Shown here piece after piece: positions 13,102-21,199 of a stretch of DNA of 64,000 nucleotides (position 1 is its first letter; each line of letters starts with the position of its first letter). Origin of the DNA: Lytechinus variegatus (taxonomy: Eukaryota > Echinodermata > Echinoidea > Temnopleuroida > Toxopneustidae); NCBI RefSeq assembly GCF_018143015.1, contig NC_054748.1, forward strand, positions 20,096,406 to 20,160,405, in the 5' to 3' direction. The notes under the pieces were generated by a model that saw only the letters and a list, made by a program, of their open reading frames with translations, was not told the DNA's origin and made no database searches. The position numbers and the translations under genes are program-made.

Positions 13102-16100
13102 ACATCATCATTATCATCATCATCATTATCATCATCATCATCATCATCATCACCACAACCATCATCATCATAACCATCATTATCATCACCATCATCCATG
13201 CACTCATTGCATGATAGTGTTGATGTTGACGATGAAGATGATGATATCGACTATTGCGATGGTGGTGGTGGTCATGATGAAAACGACAATGATCATGGAG
13301 GTCATCATAATGATATCGATGATGATGTTGGTGGTGATGATTCTGATGAAACCAACAATGACGATGCCCATGATCTTGACGACGACCATGAATCATGATG
13401 ACAATGGTTTTGATGATGTTATGATAGATATAATGACGATGTCAACGATGACGACGATGATGAATATGATGCTTCTATCTCATTGCAGTATTTTGGATGT
13501 GACCTGGTGAAAGATTCGAATCGACGGTTTGATTCTTGTGGCGTTTGTGATGGAGATAACTCAACATGCGAATTACAAACTGGAACCAAACGCATTCTAC
13601 CATCTAACGGTAATCATTCCGCAGTAATTATTCCTCAAACTATAGTGCTATACAGGCCCTTTGAATTTTCCATGGAACTATTCATGTGCTAAAAAGTCCG
13701 CGATAAATAGTAGGCGGGGTCGACTGCTCTTTGATAAGGGAATAAAAGAAAGAATAATGAATGAATACAGATATGATCTAGTCGTATAACTATTCACCAA
13801 AATAAGTATTAAACTTTTAACATCGGTCATCCCCCCCCCCCCCCCCCTCCCTCCCATCAGAGTACTGTAGAGATGCGCTGATGTACATATTTCGCTCAAG
13901 TTTATTTTTAACAAGTTTGATCACCTTGCTCAAGAAATGGACTTTTGACTTAAATTCACACCCTTTTAAGATGAGAGTGATAGCATTAAGTTTCAATAAA
14001 ATCGATTTTAGGACAGCCCACAGGCGGACAACTCTCCGGGCGATTGAGTTGTCCTCGAGTGACCTGATAGTAGAGATTAGACATTCAATTTTAAAATTTC
14101 AATTGCTGTGTATTAAAATCAAATCTTTTATTCTCTCTTTTCCTCCAGATTATACAACTGTTTTAGAGGTCCCGGTTGGTTCGACTTTCATCAATATTAC
14201 ACTCTTGTGTGGAGGTTGTCATTTGGGTGAGGTATTCCGACATGTTTAAAAAAAAACTTTTTTCATGTGCATCTTTTTGTGCAGTCCGTATGACTCGCGG
14301 TTTCATTTCGTGACTCTAAACTCTTACCGCACACCGATTCGTAAGGTCACATGACACTTGCTCCGGTGACAGTGATTGCTCTGCTATCAACCCTGTACTA
14401 AACACTATACCCTACCCTAAACTCAACCCTGACGTGAAACCCTATTGCAACCTAAACCCTCATACCCTTTTCATAAACCAATCCTCCAATTAGCCGCCTA
14501 AGAGTAATTCGGATAATTCAATAAAAATTGCGTTCACAAACTCCGAAAATAAGCCGCATTATTTTTACGAGCGCCCGTCCTGAAAAAGGCGGATAATCGT
14601 CTTGACAACTGGACACGCCCCCTCCGATGCGGTTGTGTTGGAAAAGGGTGACCTTGTGACCGCACCATGGCAATTATCCGCATTATTTGGAAATGCGTTC
14701 ACAAACTCAAAATCTCGTCCCGATGCTGCTATTATGCGGATAATAGCAGCATCAAAATAATGCGGATAACTCTGGTCCTCCTCCAATTTTACGACCAAAT
14801 TATGCTGCTATTAGCCGCATAATTGGGTTTATGAAAGGGGTATTAGTTAGACGAAATTAAGCCTGGAGCAATTGCGGGAGCAAATGTCTTGTCACCGCAT
14901 TTTCATCATCCCCCATCCCGATAGCAAACAACTTATTTCACAAAAAAATCTTAAAAGCCAATGTCTATCTTCATCTTTAAGAGAGAAATGGACGAATTAA
15001 TGAAAAAAAATCCAATGAGTTTGTTTAATTTTTTTTAAGCCTTGATGTCACATGGCCAATACGTGTTCGGCGGTGAGGGAGAAAGGGGAAAGTCCCGCGC
15101 ATACTCGATGGGCGATGACGTCATTTCATACGTTGGCCGAGAGGTGGAAAGCATCCAAATCAGAGGACATATACGCTCAAATTTGACTATACAAGTGAGT
15201 ATGCTATATGATCATAAAAATTTACCTGTCATAATCATACGTGATCATGTTATCCATCTTTTCTATCTTTCATTCGATTCATCATCTCCTTCCGTTGTAC
15301 TTTACTAATTAACTTTAATAACCCATTACACGTACATTTATGAACGTAAAGAAATGATTATCTACTCAAATAATTTACAATATCGTGCAAACTCGAGAGT
15401 GAGACCTTGACTGGCTGCAAATATTTGTGGATTCCTCTTAAAAGTTTGAGAAAGTTTGACAAAGAAAACAAACGTTGAATAGAATTACAGATTTCCTCAC
15501 GAATGGCGTCAATATTTGGCATACCTGAATTGTAAACTTATACAACGCTCCCATTACACAAATGCGATAAAACAAAAACCGCCCCAAAACAAAGTGAACA
15601 TATAATCTGTGCTTGATAGGTCATTGTTGTCTTTCGATACTGCAAAGTAAGCAGATATGTACTCTTAAAAAAAACCCTGATTTTACAGAAAAAAAGACAA
15701 TTTAGCAGAAAGCAACAACAGAATCATTCTGTTAGTTCAAACAGGAATTTAAACCTGCAATTTAACAGAACAGGGGCCTGTTGCAGAAAGAGTTGCGTTT
15801 AAACGCAAGTCAAAATATCAAACGCAAGTCCCAAATGCGCGCTGTTGATTGGTTGAAAATCAAGTTACGCATGATTTTTAGAGTTGCGATCGATTGCAAC
15901 TCTTTCTGCAACGGGCCCCTGGTGTGTTTAAAAAGGGGAAAAGGGTATTTTCTTTAAGGAAATCAGTAAGGTTCCAAACTTCCATACAACAAATACCAAT
16001 TTTCTGTAAGATTACGCAATCTGGTAAGATTACAGGTGTTCTCGAGACTCTGCTGCAGGAACTTCTTTTATTTTAAGGATGAATTTTCTAACAGTGTAAT

Positions 16101-19100
16101 ATGCATAAGTACAATAATGAAAATACCCGGCGGATATTCCCTAGTAATGCGTCATTTTATTGTCCAAATGAAAATACAGGTTTCGCCATTTTCAGGCGAT
16201 GTGGTAGAAGATGATGATAGAGGTTCGGAGGTGAGATGGGTTTTCTTCAAACCGATCAAAGAAAGACCAGTATATCGGTGGAATGTCGTCAGTACACCAT
16301 GCAGCAAGACATGTGGCTTCGGTAAGATTTGTATTCGTAATGTCTTTCTGATTCTGGTGGTGGTGGTGGTGATGATGATGATGTTGATGATGGTGATGAT
16401 GATGGTGATGATGATGATGATGATGGTGATGATACTGATGATGATGATGGTGATGATGATGTTGATGATAATGTTGATGGTTGTGATTGTGGTGGTGGTT
16501 GTGATGATGAGGATTATTATGTTGGTTCTGTTGGTAGTGATACTGTTTTAATGATGAAGATGATGATGACGACGACGATGATAATAATGGTGATGGTGGT
16601 GGTGATGATGATGATGATGATGATAATGGAATTGATGATGAGGATGATTATGATGATGATATGATGATGAGGAGGATGATGATGATGAAATGGTAGTGAT
16701 AATGGTGGTGGTGGCGCTGTGATGATGATGATATTGGTAGTGATGATGATGATGATATTAGTAGTGATGATGGTGGTGTGGTGACTCGGTGATGATGATA
16801 ATGATGATGATCGATGGTCATGGAGGCAAGCTTACTGGCTATCATGTGGTTTTAAATTCATGATGAAGATAGGGCGCTGGTATGGTGGTTGTACAATAAT
16901 GACTAAATTATTGATTTTTAGGGATATCAAAAGTCACCCTTCTAATAAAAACCGTTATCCATACATGTCACAGGAATACACACACCTGAAGTAATCTGCA
17001 AGCAACTAGAATCAAATGGAATAATTGATATTAGATCTGTCGAACCTTACCATTGCCTGCATCTCAAGAAACCTGATCTAATACCAGAGCCGTGCAACGA
17101 GTTCGACTGCCCGTACAGGTGAAATATTTTGTTTACATATGATTGGTTCGCTTTTATTTATTTGACTCATTATTATTCATACTTCTTTAAAGTGCCCATT
17201 CATTCATATTGAAATCATTTGTAGTAACAAATTTATTTTTCCGTAGTCATTTTACATAAAGATGAAACGTTTTGTGTAGCTTGTCAAAAAAATAATGAAA
17301 TGGTATTATTTGAGTCATACACCAATCTGTTAAAAAAGGGGAACTTTAGGCTAATTAGTATGCGCTCCGTCTTTAAAGGGGAATGAAACCTTTGGAACAA
17401 ATAGGCTTGTGTAGAAACAGAAAAATCAAAGAATAAGAATAAAGAAAGTTTGAGAAAAATCTGACAAATAATGAGAAAGTTATGAGCATTTGAATATTGC
17501 AATCACTAATGCTATGGAGATCCTCCCATTGGCAATGCGACAAGGAAGTGTGATGTCACTGATGAACAACTTTCCCTTTGGTGGACTATAAAATACACTC
17601 AAAATGTCTCTTTTTGCTTTTTCTTATGATGATACAAACTTTCTATCCATGATGTATTCTAAAAAATATGTATTACGTGCCCTCATGTAGAATGAACACA
17701 TGATCTATGGATAGATGTGATAAAATAAGCAATTCAAGTGAAATATATACTAAAGTAATTGGGAGAATTGTTCACAAGTGACATCACACATCTTTGTCGC
17801 ATTGCCAATTTGCTATCTCCATAGCATTAGTGATCACAATATTCAAATGCTCATAACTTTCTCATTATTTGTCCGATTTTTCTCAAACTTCTGTTGATCT
17901 GTTTCTTTGATTTTTCTGTTTTCACACAAGCTATCTTGTTCCATTGGTTTCATTCTCCTTTAAAGGAATTCTTGATCTGTTCTTGAAGTCTCAAAACTAT
18001 TGGTTGAAATTTTTAATTATTTTATTATTATCATTATTATTATTATCGTCATTATTATTATTACTATCATAATTATTCTTATCATCATCATCATTTGGGT
18101 TGTAGATTGGAGGTGGGAGAGTGGGGCGACTGTTCAGTGTCTTGCGGTGTCACAGAAGTGAGGGTCCGTCAGGCGTATTGTGTCCGGGAGAACACGCCTG
18201 GATTGACGGAGATCCTACCGTATGAGACGTGTGATAGCGAGGATAAGCCGATGCTTGAAGAACCGTGTAATGCACCAGTTTGTACTGACGGCGGAAAAGG
18301 TGAGGAGGTACTTAATGTCGAAAATATATTGAAAGATTTCTGGATTTTATTTTCATGAGAAATAGGACTGTTAATGAGATTGTTGTAAAAGCCGTTCTTC
18401 TATACGCCGTAGATTGATTTGTACTTATAAAGATTTCAATGTTATATCAACTTATTCTTCGGTCATTATTAAAGGTAAATTCAAGTTTTGGTAACGATCT
18501 CAAAATGACTTTTTACATAATCTAATATAATGACCACCCAAGTGTCTGTATGAATTAAAAATATGTGCCAAAGGATTCTGGAAGAAATTGTGTAATTGCT
18601 GAGAAATAAGCAAAATAAGCGCGGATTCGGTCACTTCCGTCTGGTCTTTATTCCGGCATGTTAATACACTGTCCCACGTGTCCCTATCTGTGTTAGCGAT
18701 CTTCTGTGTGATCGTATTTCAGCTTAGATTTTATGATTTTCACAAAGTTCGGTTTATGTAACTGTACCAGATCTAGATCCACGATGATAAAGTCATACTT
18801 AACCTTGGTTTTACAGACATTCTCACGAAATTACTGTTTACTGCAACTACTATCATTTAGCTTTAATAACCATCAGTTACACACTATGTACAAAGAAAAA
18901 TTAACATTAGAAATAATCAATTGTGACTTAAAGCTGGCGAGGCCACAGATGAACGATTTTTAAAGTTGGAAGGGCAAATCACAATTTGGTAATTTTTACG
19001 TTTTGCATGTACACAGTTAAACGCTATTTAATTGTTTTTATACAATGATGGTTACTATACGAACCTTACAGTAGTTCTCTAGGTGTGTAAAATCTTACAG

Positions 19101-21199
19101 AACAAAGATTCATTTTCAAGTATGGTTGTTCAAAAAGTTTACTGTTTAAAAGGCCTGTTCCCACACGGACACGAAAGGTATTCATAACGAATCCAGCAGA
19201 CAAGCAAAACTTCGGGGTGGCTCCATTCGTTTTCATCCGTTCCAGACAATGGACAAAATGGGCGAACAACAAAGTCACAGTGGATGGATGCTCGATGGAT
19301 ATAGAGCGTATAAACACATGTGCAAAGTGTACACAACAGATACATAACGCCTTCCAAGGGTTGGCAAGATTCTTTTCCATTATGATCCTCTCTGCATCCG
19401 TAAGTGCAGTGGAACCAAGGCTTTATAGGTTATGTTTAGTAAAAAGCATTGTATAAAAATTGTTGTTGATGTGTATATTTATTAAAAAGTGTAAGGGTTG
19501 AAGTATTAATGGATTTTATTCACTGCTTTCACTTTAAAACAGCCTCATGCAATGGGACGATCGTTGCATCGCAGGGGTCGTTCGCTTCACCCAATCATCC
19601 CGGTTACTATCCGACAAGCGTTAACTGCATGACCCGGATTCAAGTTAATCCGGGTTACTGGATTGATCTGACTTTCGAAAGCTTTGACTTCGAATCGTCT
19701 CCTGAATGCATCTTCGATTATGTAGAGGTAAAATTATTTTTTTTAGATGAAGATGTCATTCTAATATAAGCTAACACGAGGCAGCGCCGCATGGGTTACT
19801 ACTATCTATAATCTTTCAAGAAATTGAAAAAAGGCGAAAATAGAGGTAGAAAAAGAAGATACAATATGCAATTATGGAAAAAGGGTCGCATGGTCATCAG
19901 GCTAGGCCTATATATTGCCCCTCTCAAACAATAAAGTATCAAATACACCATTTCACCAAGCAAATTACCCGGACGATATGTATGATTATTTTGTGTTTTC
20001 ACTCTTTTTAAACAAAATATTGGCAAATGCCGGTGATGTTCTAATAATTTCAATATAATTTCATATATAACTCCGGGTTTGTGATGACTTGAGCTTTTAA
20101 AATGTAAACATTTCCCATGTCGTATTCGTGCAAGTAACAATAGGTTTCTACTGCAATTTCATAGAACAATTTTTTTTTAGGAACGATAGGTGGATAAAAA
20201 TTGTGACCACTTGGTCATGTTGGTCCACTCTAAAAAAAAAATCAGTTAAAAATGACCACTTGATAGGGTCAGCTTGCCATATTTGACTATTTTTCTAGTC
20301 GTATTTTACTAGAACAGAGTTATTTCTGACTAGAATAAAATTATGTCAGAAATGTGAATATCAGTGATTGCCATATCAGTTGCTCCCAGCTGATTACTGG
20401 TCTAGTCAATTTGACTGTTTTGTTTCAAGAGTGTCAAATTTTTAACAATCTGTCACAGTCTTGGTATATATATTTTTTTCAAATTTTCTTCCTTTCATTT
20501 TTCTTTAGGGTTTTGATCAACAGTTAGTAGAAATTCCAACCATCAGTAATAATCGCATGCAATTCCAAACTTTTGACCGACTGTTTCGTATGTTCCATTG
20601 AATACTAACGTTGGTTAGGAAATTGTCCCTTTTGCAGTGTATGTTCAGGGGCCCGTTGCAGAAAGAGTTGCAATCAATTACAACTCTAAAATCGATCTCA
20701 ATTTTAATCAATCAACAGTGCGCATTTTGGACTTGCGATTGATTTCTTGTCTTGCGTTTAAACGCAACTCTTTCTGCAACGGGCCCCAGATTCCTGGGGA
20801 CCGTTTCATCAAGATTTTTGTCCGGCAGGTTGTCAGATCTGACATCTTTCCTTGATTTTGATTGGCTGAGAGGCAGTGTTACTATGGTAACTGTCAGATA
20901 AAACAGAACTTGTCGGATAAAAAGTCCGACAAGTCCTTTCATGAAACGCTGGCCAGATGATGTGTTTATTAAAACTGTCAAAATGAAATAAACTTCATGA
21001 ATTTTCCTTCCTATTTTTTCTGCAGGTATTTGAGGAGAAGGAAGATGGATCATCAACTTCAATTTCAAAACTTTGTGGAACAAGGAAATTTAGTTTCTCC
21101 ATCGTGGTAAAATACTCCTCAGCCATCGTCTTGTTGCACAGTGACAGCATTGTAACTCGACGAGGTTTTGTTGTCAATTTTAGTGAGCTTGATCCTTAA
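488..21199 (+). CDS. ADAMTS-family secreted metalloprotease with C-terminal CUB domain (5' incomplete, 23 exons)
   Basis: Extracellular zinc endopeptidase of the ADAMTS family. The spliced exons are 488-551, 1070-1231, 1628-1800, 2054-2231, 2775-2920, 3537-3620, 4768-4892, 5704-5865, 6848-6982, 7506-7656, 8606-8710, 9757-9908, 10440-10503, 11213-11324, 12650-12801, 13489-13609, 14149-14226, 15040-15194, 16180-16321, 16974-17118, 18106-18299, 19543-19727 and 21026-21199. They sum to 3159 nt and stay in one frame to TAA. Approximate residues: propeptide 1-203 ending in RHLNKR; metalloprotease 204-410 with HEIGHVLGMEHD at 360-371 and Met-turn HIMA; disintegrin-like 410-495; TSP1 from 517; Cys-rich 568-695; spacer 696-790; two TSP1 repeats 790-933; CUB 934-1052. 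The signal peptide and start codon are upstream of the window. A CUB tail is otherwise known from ADAMTS13, but this protein has far fewer TSP1 repeats and a long propeptide, so I give no symbol. Every junction is GT-AG. Confidence 0.93.
1070..1231 (+). CDS. ADAMTS exon b: propeptide (EYEIIQP motif)
   Basis: Encodes the M12B propeptide hallmark PEYEIIQPIIIENHSARV followed by LIYAFGKEYALDLEPGN. Acceptor tgcag, donor gtaagt. Confidence 0.9.
1628..1800 (+). CDS. ADAMTS exon c: propeptide
   Basis: Encodes the propeptide stretch YYAGHVRGEKLESMVSLS, equivalent to the family's Y-x-G-H-V motif. Acceptor ctag, donor gtaagt; ends in phase 0. Confidence 0.9.
2054..2231 (+). CDS. ADAMTS exon d: propeptide with cysteine-switch-like segment
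   Basis: Encodes LPDRLYHLVGALRYD and PHFVFKRTEINTCGRE. The single Cys is in the position of the ADAMTS latency cysteine. Acceptor tacag, donor gtacgt. Confidence 0.9.
2255..2508. mobile_element. GGCGGATCCAG-ended poly-G/GCTTGTCA element
   Basis: Inverted ends CACTGGCGGATCCAG and CTGGATCCGTTGGCG. The interior has TTTTTTTGCTTGTCATTTTT and CCTGCTTGTCAAATC. Confidence 0.75.
2775..2920 (+). CDS. ADAMTS exon e: furin-like site and start of catalytic domain
   Basis: Encodes EEKRHLNKRS, a dibasic proprotein convertase site, then RKYIEMMIVSDSTMFDYHG, the first strand and helix of the reprolysin fold. Confidence 0.92.
3537..3620 (+). CDS. ADAMTS exon f: catalytic domain
   Basis: Encodes 28 codons including SPSISVNISLHVVRCLVLE, matching the family's NI-x-VVV-x-LVVL strand. 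The exact acceptor (catcag or the following gcag) is chosen by phase. Confidence 0.85.
3758..4015. repeat. ATT/ATC microsatellite
   Basis: Degenerate ATTATC trinucleotide tract in an ADAMTS intron. Confidence 0.85.
4196..4353. mobile_element. CACTGTAAAAA palindrome, GTGCTAAWTTAGCAC family (copy 1)
   Basis: Ends CACTGTAAAAAATGAAGTGC and TTTTTTTTACAGTG. Internal arms AGTGACTGCA. Confidence 0.85.
4421..4734. mobile_element. Palindromic element, CCGTATTCTG family (copy 1)
   Basis: Ends AGGACCGTATTCTG and CAGAATACGGGCCCT, about 314 bp, with GTTTAACTTGAAC/TTTAAAGTTGTGGTTTAAG arms. Intron of ADAMTS. Confidence 0.85.
4768..4892 (+). CDS. ADAMTS exon g: catalytic domain (NFCDWQ)
   Basis: Encodes LGNFCDWQRRV and QHFDIATLITR. 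These are the conserved F-C-x-W-Q and H-x-D-x-A-x-L-x-T-R motifs. Confidence 0.92.
5284..5668. mobile_element. TTGGTCTAAT-type palindromic repeat
   Basis: Left arm of ATTGCCAATACGTCC/CGTCTAATC motifs, right arm of GATTAGACGAAATGG/AATTGGCATT motifs, built from many 10-12-bp degenerate units. Related blocks occur at 37.8-38.1 and 51.7-52.3 kb. Confidence 0.75.
5704..5865 (+). CDS. ADAMTS exon h: first half of zinc site
   Basis: Encodes CAIVEDNGLATGLTVAHEIGH with two zinc histidines and the catalytic Glu. The two cysteines that normally sit in the preceding D-x-C...C-D-T-L-G segment are both absent (DLSRKDLITGSSIRGVLGLA). Confidence 0.95.
5944..6795. repeat. ATC microsatellite, about 850 bp
   Basis: ATC/ACC/ATT trinucleotides ending about 55 nt before the exon that carries the third zinc histidine. 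Open frames here are repeat artefacts. Confidence 0.95.
6848..6982 (+). CDS. ADAMTS exon i: third zinc His and Met-turn
   Basis: Encodes LGMEHDGAGNRC (third zinc His) and HIMASV (Met-turn), then YTWSRCSVGYLNSFLR. The acceptor lies about 55 nt after a long ATC microsatellite. Confidence 0.95.
7506..7656 (+). CDS. ADAMTS exon j: disintegrin-like domain
   Basis: Encodes HCLNDEP and RPGQLFHRNEQCRFLYADSS, matching the family's PGQ-x-Y-x-x-x-x-QC motif. Confidence 0.92.
7870..8075. mobile_element. Palindromic element, GAGGTGTTAA/TTAACACC family (copy 1)
   Basis: AACCCTGAGGTGTTAATGAC and TTAACACCGGCAAACACC, ending TTTTTGCAGTG. Related to 49.2 and 51.8 kb. Confidence 0.7.
8147..8300. repeat. AAT/GAT microsatellite tail of the SINE
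   Basis: AATAAT/GATAAT trinucleotides directly abut the 3' end of the minus-strand SINE. Confidence 0.8.
8301..8536 (-). mobile_element. tRNA-derived SINE
   Basis: The minus strand starts GGGGTGGCGCAGTTTAGTGG (A box) and has GGGTTCGATTCCC (B box) about 45 nt on. A tRNA-unrelated body and an AAT-rich microsatellite tail (8147-8300) follow. Head-to-tail organisation is typical of SINE2-type elements. Confidence 0.85.
8606..8710 (+). CDS. ADAMTS exon k: disintegrin-like domain
   Basis: Encodes CEKLWCLRMNSEKQICST and PADGTECDEGK, the C-x-x-L-W-C and DGT-x-C motifs that close the disintegrin-like module. Confidence 0.92.
8985..9370 (-). mobile_element. Penelope/retrozyme-like fragment with inverted arms
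   Basis: Arms 9018-9095 and 9290-9362 are inverted copies around GTGGTTTACGGTACACCAT. Between them lie CCTGAAAAGGACTG and a hammerhead-like sequence. Lies in the ADAMTS intron before the first TSP1 exon. No reverse transcriptase frame remains. Confidence 0.55.
9239..9285 (-). ncRNA. Candidate minimal type I hammerhead ribozyme
   Basis: The minus strand reads CTGAAGA (fits CUGANGA), the stem-loop GGACAG-TCAAC-CTGTCC, then GAAAC and GTC. Stem III would be the palindromic ACGU, as in dimer-forming hammerheads of Penelope-like elements and retrozymes. Stem I pairs ACTC before the core with GAGT after the GUC site. Predicted cleavage falls between plus positions 9246 and 9245. Confidence 0.65.
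9757..9908 (+). CDS. ADAMTS exon l: first TSP1 repeat
   Basis: Starts WCIGGECV, continuing the preceding CDEGK, then WSEWEP and CSRTCGGGIRRKRRHCNSP. WSEW and CSRTCG are the usual C-mannosylation and O-fucosylation contexts of TSP1 repeats. Confidence 0.95.
10440..10503 (+). CDS. ADAMTS exon m: end of first TSP1 repeat
   Basis: Encodes PSFGGSHCQGEDIQIEACN, matching the family's P-x-x-GG-x-x-C-x-G motif. Confidence 0.92.
11213..11324 (+). CDS. ADAMTS exon n: start of Cys-rich domain
   Basis: Encodes DCPGYSQYRFSEEQCESRN and a W-V-P-Y segment typical of the start of the Cys-rich module. Confidence 0.9.
11352..11772. mobile_element. Palindromic element, GACCGCACACCTTACGA family
   Basis: Left AAGGCGACCGCACACCTTAC, right GTAAGGTGTGCGGTGGCCTT. 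Inner arms ACCCGATTTCAGAAT and CAAAATCGGATCGCGAAC. Confidence 0.85.
11821..12050. repeat. About 93-bp tandem repeat of self-complementary unit
   Basis: Units start near 11821, 11915 and 12007. Each contains CGGTTTGGAGTCGGTTTCG and its complement CGAAACCGACTCCAGACCG. Confidence 0.85.
12340..12632. repeat. ATT microsatellites flanking a 150-bp spacer
   Basis: ATT/ATC at 12340-12415 and ATT-ATC-ATT at 12568-12632; the second ends just before an exon acceptor. Confidence 0.85.
12650..12801 (+). CDS. ADAMTS exon o: Cys-rich domain
   Basis: Encodes FCKHSCVSYD, FGRFIDGTRCDGV and MCVDGECE, the C-x-x-x-C and DGT-x-C...C-V-x-G-x-C motifs. Confidence 0.93.
12865..13480. repeat. ATC array followed by GAT array
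   Basis: ATC units to about 13198, then GAT units to 13480, filling nearly all of one 687-nt ADAMTS intron. The two blocks are mutually complementary. Confidence 0.93.
13489..13609 (+). CDS. ADAMTS exon p: end of Cys-rich domain
   Basis: Encodes YFGCDLVKDS and DSCGVCDGDNSTCE, the family signature CGVC-G-DNSTC. The acceptor directly follows a GAT-rich microsatellite. Confidence 0.95.
14149..14226 (+). CDS. ADAMTS exon q: spacer domain
   Basis: Encodes YTTVLEVPVGSTFINITL, the opening beta strands of the spacer (V-x-x-IP-x-GA-x-x-I pattern). Confidence 0.85.
14338..14915. mobile_element. Long imperfect foldback in spacer intron
   Basis: Outer arms GGTCACATGACACTTGCTCC and GGGAGCAAATGTCTTGTCACC; inner arms CCCTTTTCATAAACCAATCC and TTGGGTTTATGAAAGGGG; centre rich in ATTATGCGGATAATAGCAGC. 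Confidence 0.75.
15040..15194 (+). CDS. ADAMTS exon r: spacer domain
   Basis: Encodes ALMSHGQYVFGGEGERG and GREVESIQIRGHIRSNLTIQ, hydrophobic strand patterns of the spacer. Acceptor tttaag, donor gtgagt; phases fit both neighbours. Confidence 0.85.
15660..16098. mobile_element. CACTNTTAAAAA-ended element hosting a nested palindrome
   Basis: TA-flanked ends CTCTTAAAAAA and TTTTCTAACAGTG with GATTTTACAG/TAAGATTACAG motifs. Interrupted at 15773-15920. Confidence 0.5.
15773..15920. mobile_element. Palindromic element, GTTGCAGAAAGAGTTGC family (copy 1)
   Basis: 148-bp near-palindrome with ends GGGGCCTGTTGCAGAAAG and CTTTCTGCAACGGGCCCCT. Inserted inside another element (15660-16098). Confidence 0.9.
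16180..16321 (+). CDS. ADAMTS exon s: spacer end and start of second TSP1
   Basis: Encodes VRWVFFKPIKERPVYRWNVV and TPCSKTCGFG. The donor is followed within about 30 nt by a long GTG/GAT microsatellite. Confidence 0.9.
16351..16835. repeat. GTG/GAT microsatellite
   Basis: Begins 30 nt after an ADAMTS donor and runs nearly 490 bp in the GAT sense. Confidence 0.93.
16974..17118 (+). CDS. ADAMTS exon t: second TSP1 repeat
   Basis: Encodes EVICKQLE, YHCLHLKKP and EPCNEFDCPYR, the closing cysteines of a TSP1 repeat. Acceptor cacag, donor gtgaaa. Confidence 0.9.
17373..17964. mobile_element. 590-bp foldback, TTAAAGGGGAATGAAACC family (copy 1)
   Basis: Ends TTAAAGGGGAATGAAACC and GGTTTCATTCTCCTTTAAA. 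Arms contain AAATAATGAGAAAGTTATGA and TGTGATGTCACT. Intronic in ADAMTS. Confidence 0.88.
18106..18299 (+). CDS. ADAMTS exon u: third TSP1 repeat
   Basis: Encodes VGEWGDCSVSCGVTEVRVRQ, YCVRENT and EEPCNAPVC. A complete TSP1 repeat lacking the canonical T in C-S-x-T-C-G (Ser instead). Confidence 0.93.
18470..18790. repeat. Dispersed repeat (inverted copy at 58395-58735)
   Basis: Shares TTCTGGAAGAAATTGTGTAA, TGCTGAGAAATAAGC and ACTGTACCAGATCTAGATCC with the complement of 58395-58735. No coding potential seen. Confidence 0.8.
19010..19145. mobile_element. CAGTAAAAACACTGTTTAA palindrome (short copy)
   Basis: ACAGTTAAACGCTATTTAA to AAAGTTTACTGTTTAAA with the GGTTACTATACGAACCTTAC motif. Confidence 0.6.
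19543..19727 (+). CDS. ADAMTS exon v: CUB domain, N-terminal half
   Basis: Encodes SCNGTIVASQGSFASPNHPG, YYPTSVNC and CIFDYVE, textbook CUB landmarks (G-x-F-x-SPN-x-PG-x-YP and F-D-Y-V-E). Confidence 0.95.
20225..20440. mobile_element. CACTCTAAAAA palindrome, TGACTAGAA family
   Basis: Starts CCACTCTAAAAAAAAAATC and ends GTTTCAAGAGTGTC. Internal TTTTCTAGTCGTATTTTACT/CTGACTAGAATAAAATTATG. Confidence 0.65.
20648..20787. mobile_element. Palindromic element, GTTGCAGAAAGAGTTGC family (copy 2)
   Basis: Same ends as the 15.8-kb copy, GGGGCCCGTTGCAGAAAG / CTTTCTGCAACGGGCCCC. Lies between the two CUB exons of ADAMTS. Confidence 0.9.
20796..20955. mobile_element. Palindromic element, CCGTTTCATCAAG family
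   Basis: Ends GGGGACCGTTTCATCAAG and CTTTCATGAAACGCTGG. Contains GTTACTATGGTAACTG, also seen at about 11.0 and 55.5 kb. Sits 9 bp from the preceding palindrome. Confidence 0.7.
21026..21199 (+). CDS. ADAMTS terminal exon w: CUB domain, C-terminal half and stop
   Basis: Continues DYVE with VFEEKEDGSSTSISKLCG and ends GFVVNFSELDP, then TAA. This matches the CUB pattern D-Y-V-E-V...L-C-G...G-F. The last 57 nt reappear three times downstream as non-coding tandem copies. Confidence 0.93.
   Translation, partial: VFEEKEDGSSTSISKLCGTRKFSFSIVVKYSSAIVLLHSDSIVTRRGFVVNFSELDP

Noticed and set aside
12758-13510. Frames of 100-240 codons rich in His, Ser, Met, Asp
   Set aside because: Microsatellite artefacts inside an ADAMTS intron.
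14380-14465. CCCTAA-like telomeric tract
   Set aside because: Only degenerate ACCCTA words inside the arm of a foldback; no regular hexamer array.
20514-20600. Possible extra CUB exon GFDQQLVEIPTISNNRMQ after ctttag
   Set aside because: No donor follows and the frame stops; the 21026 exon continues the CUB fold directly in phase.
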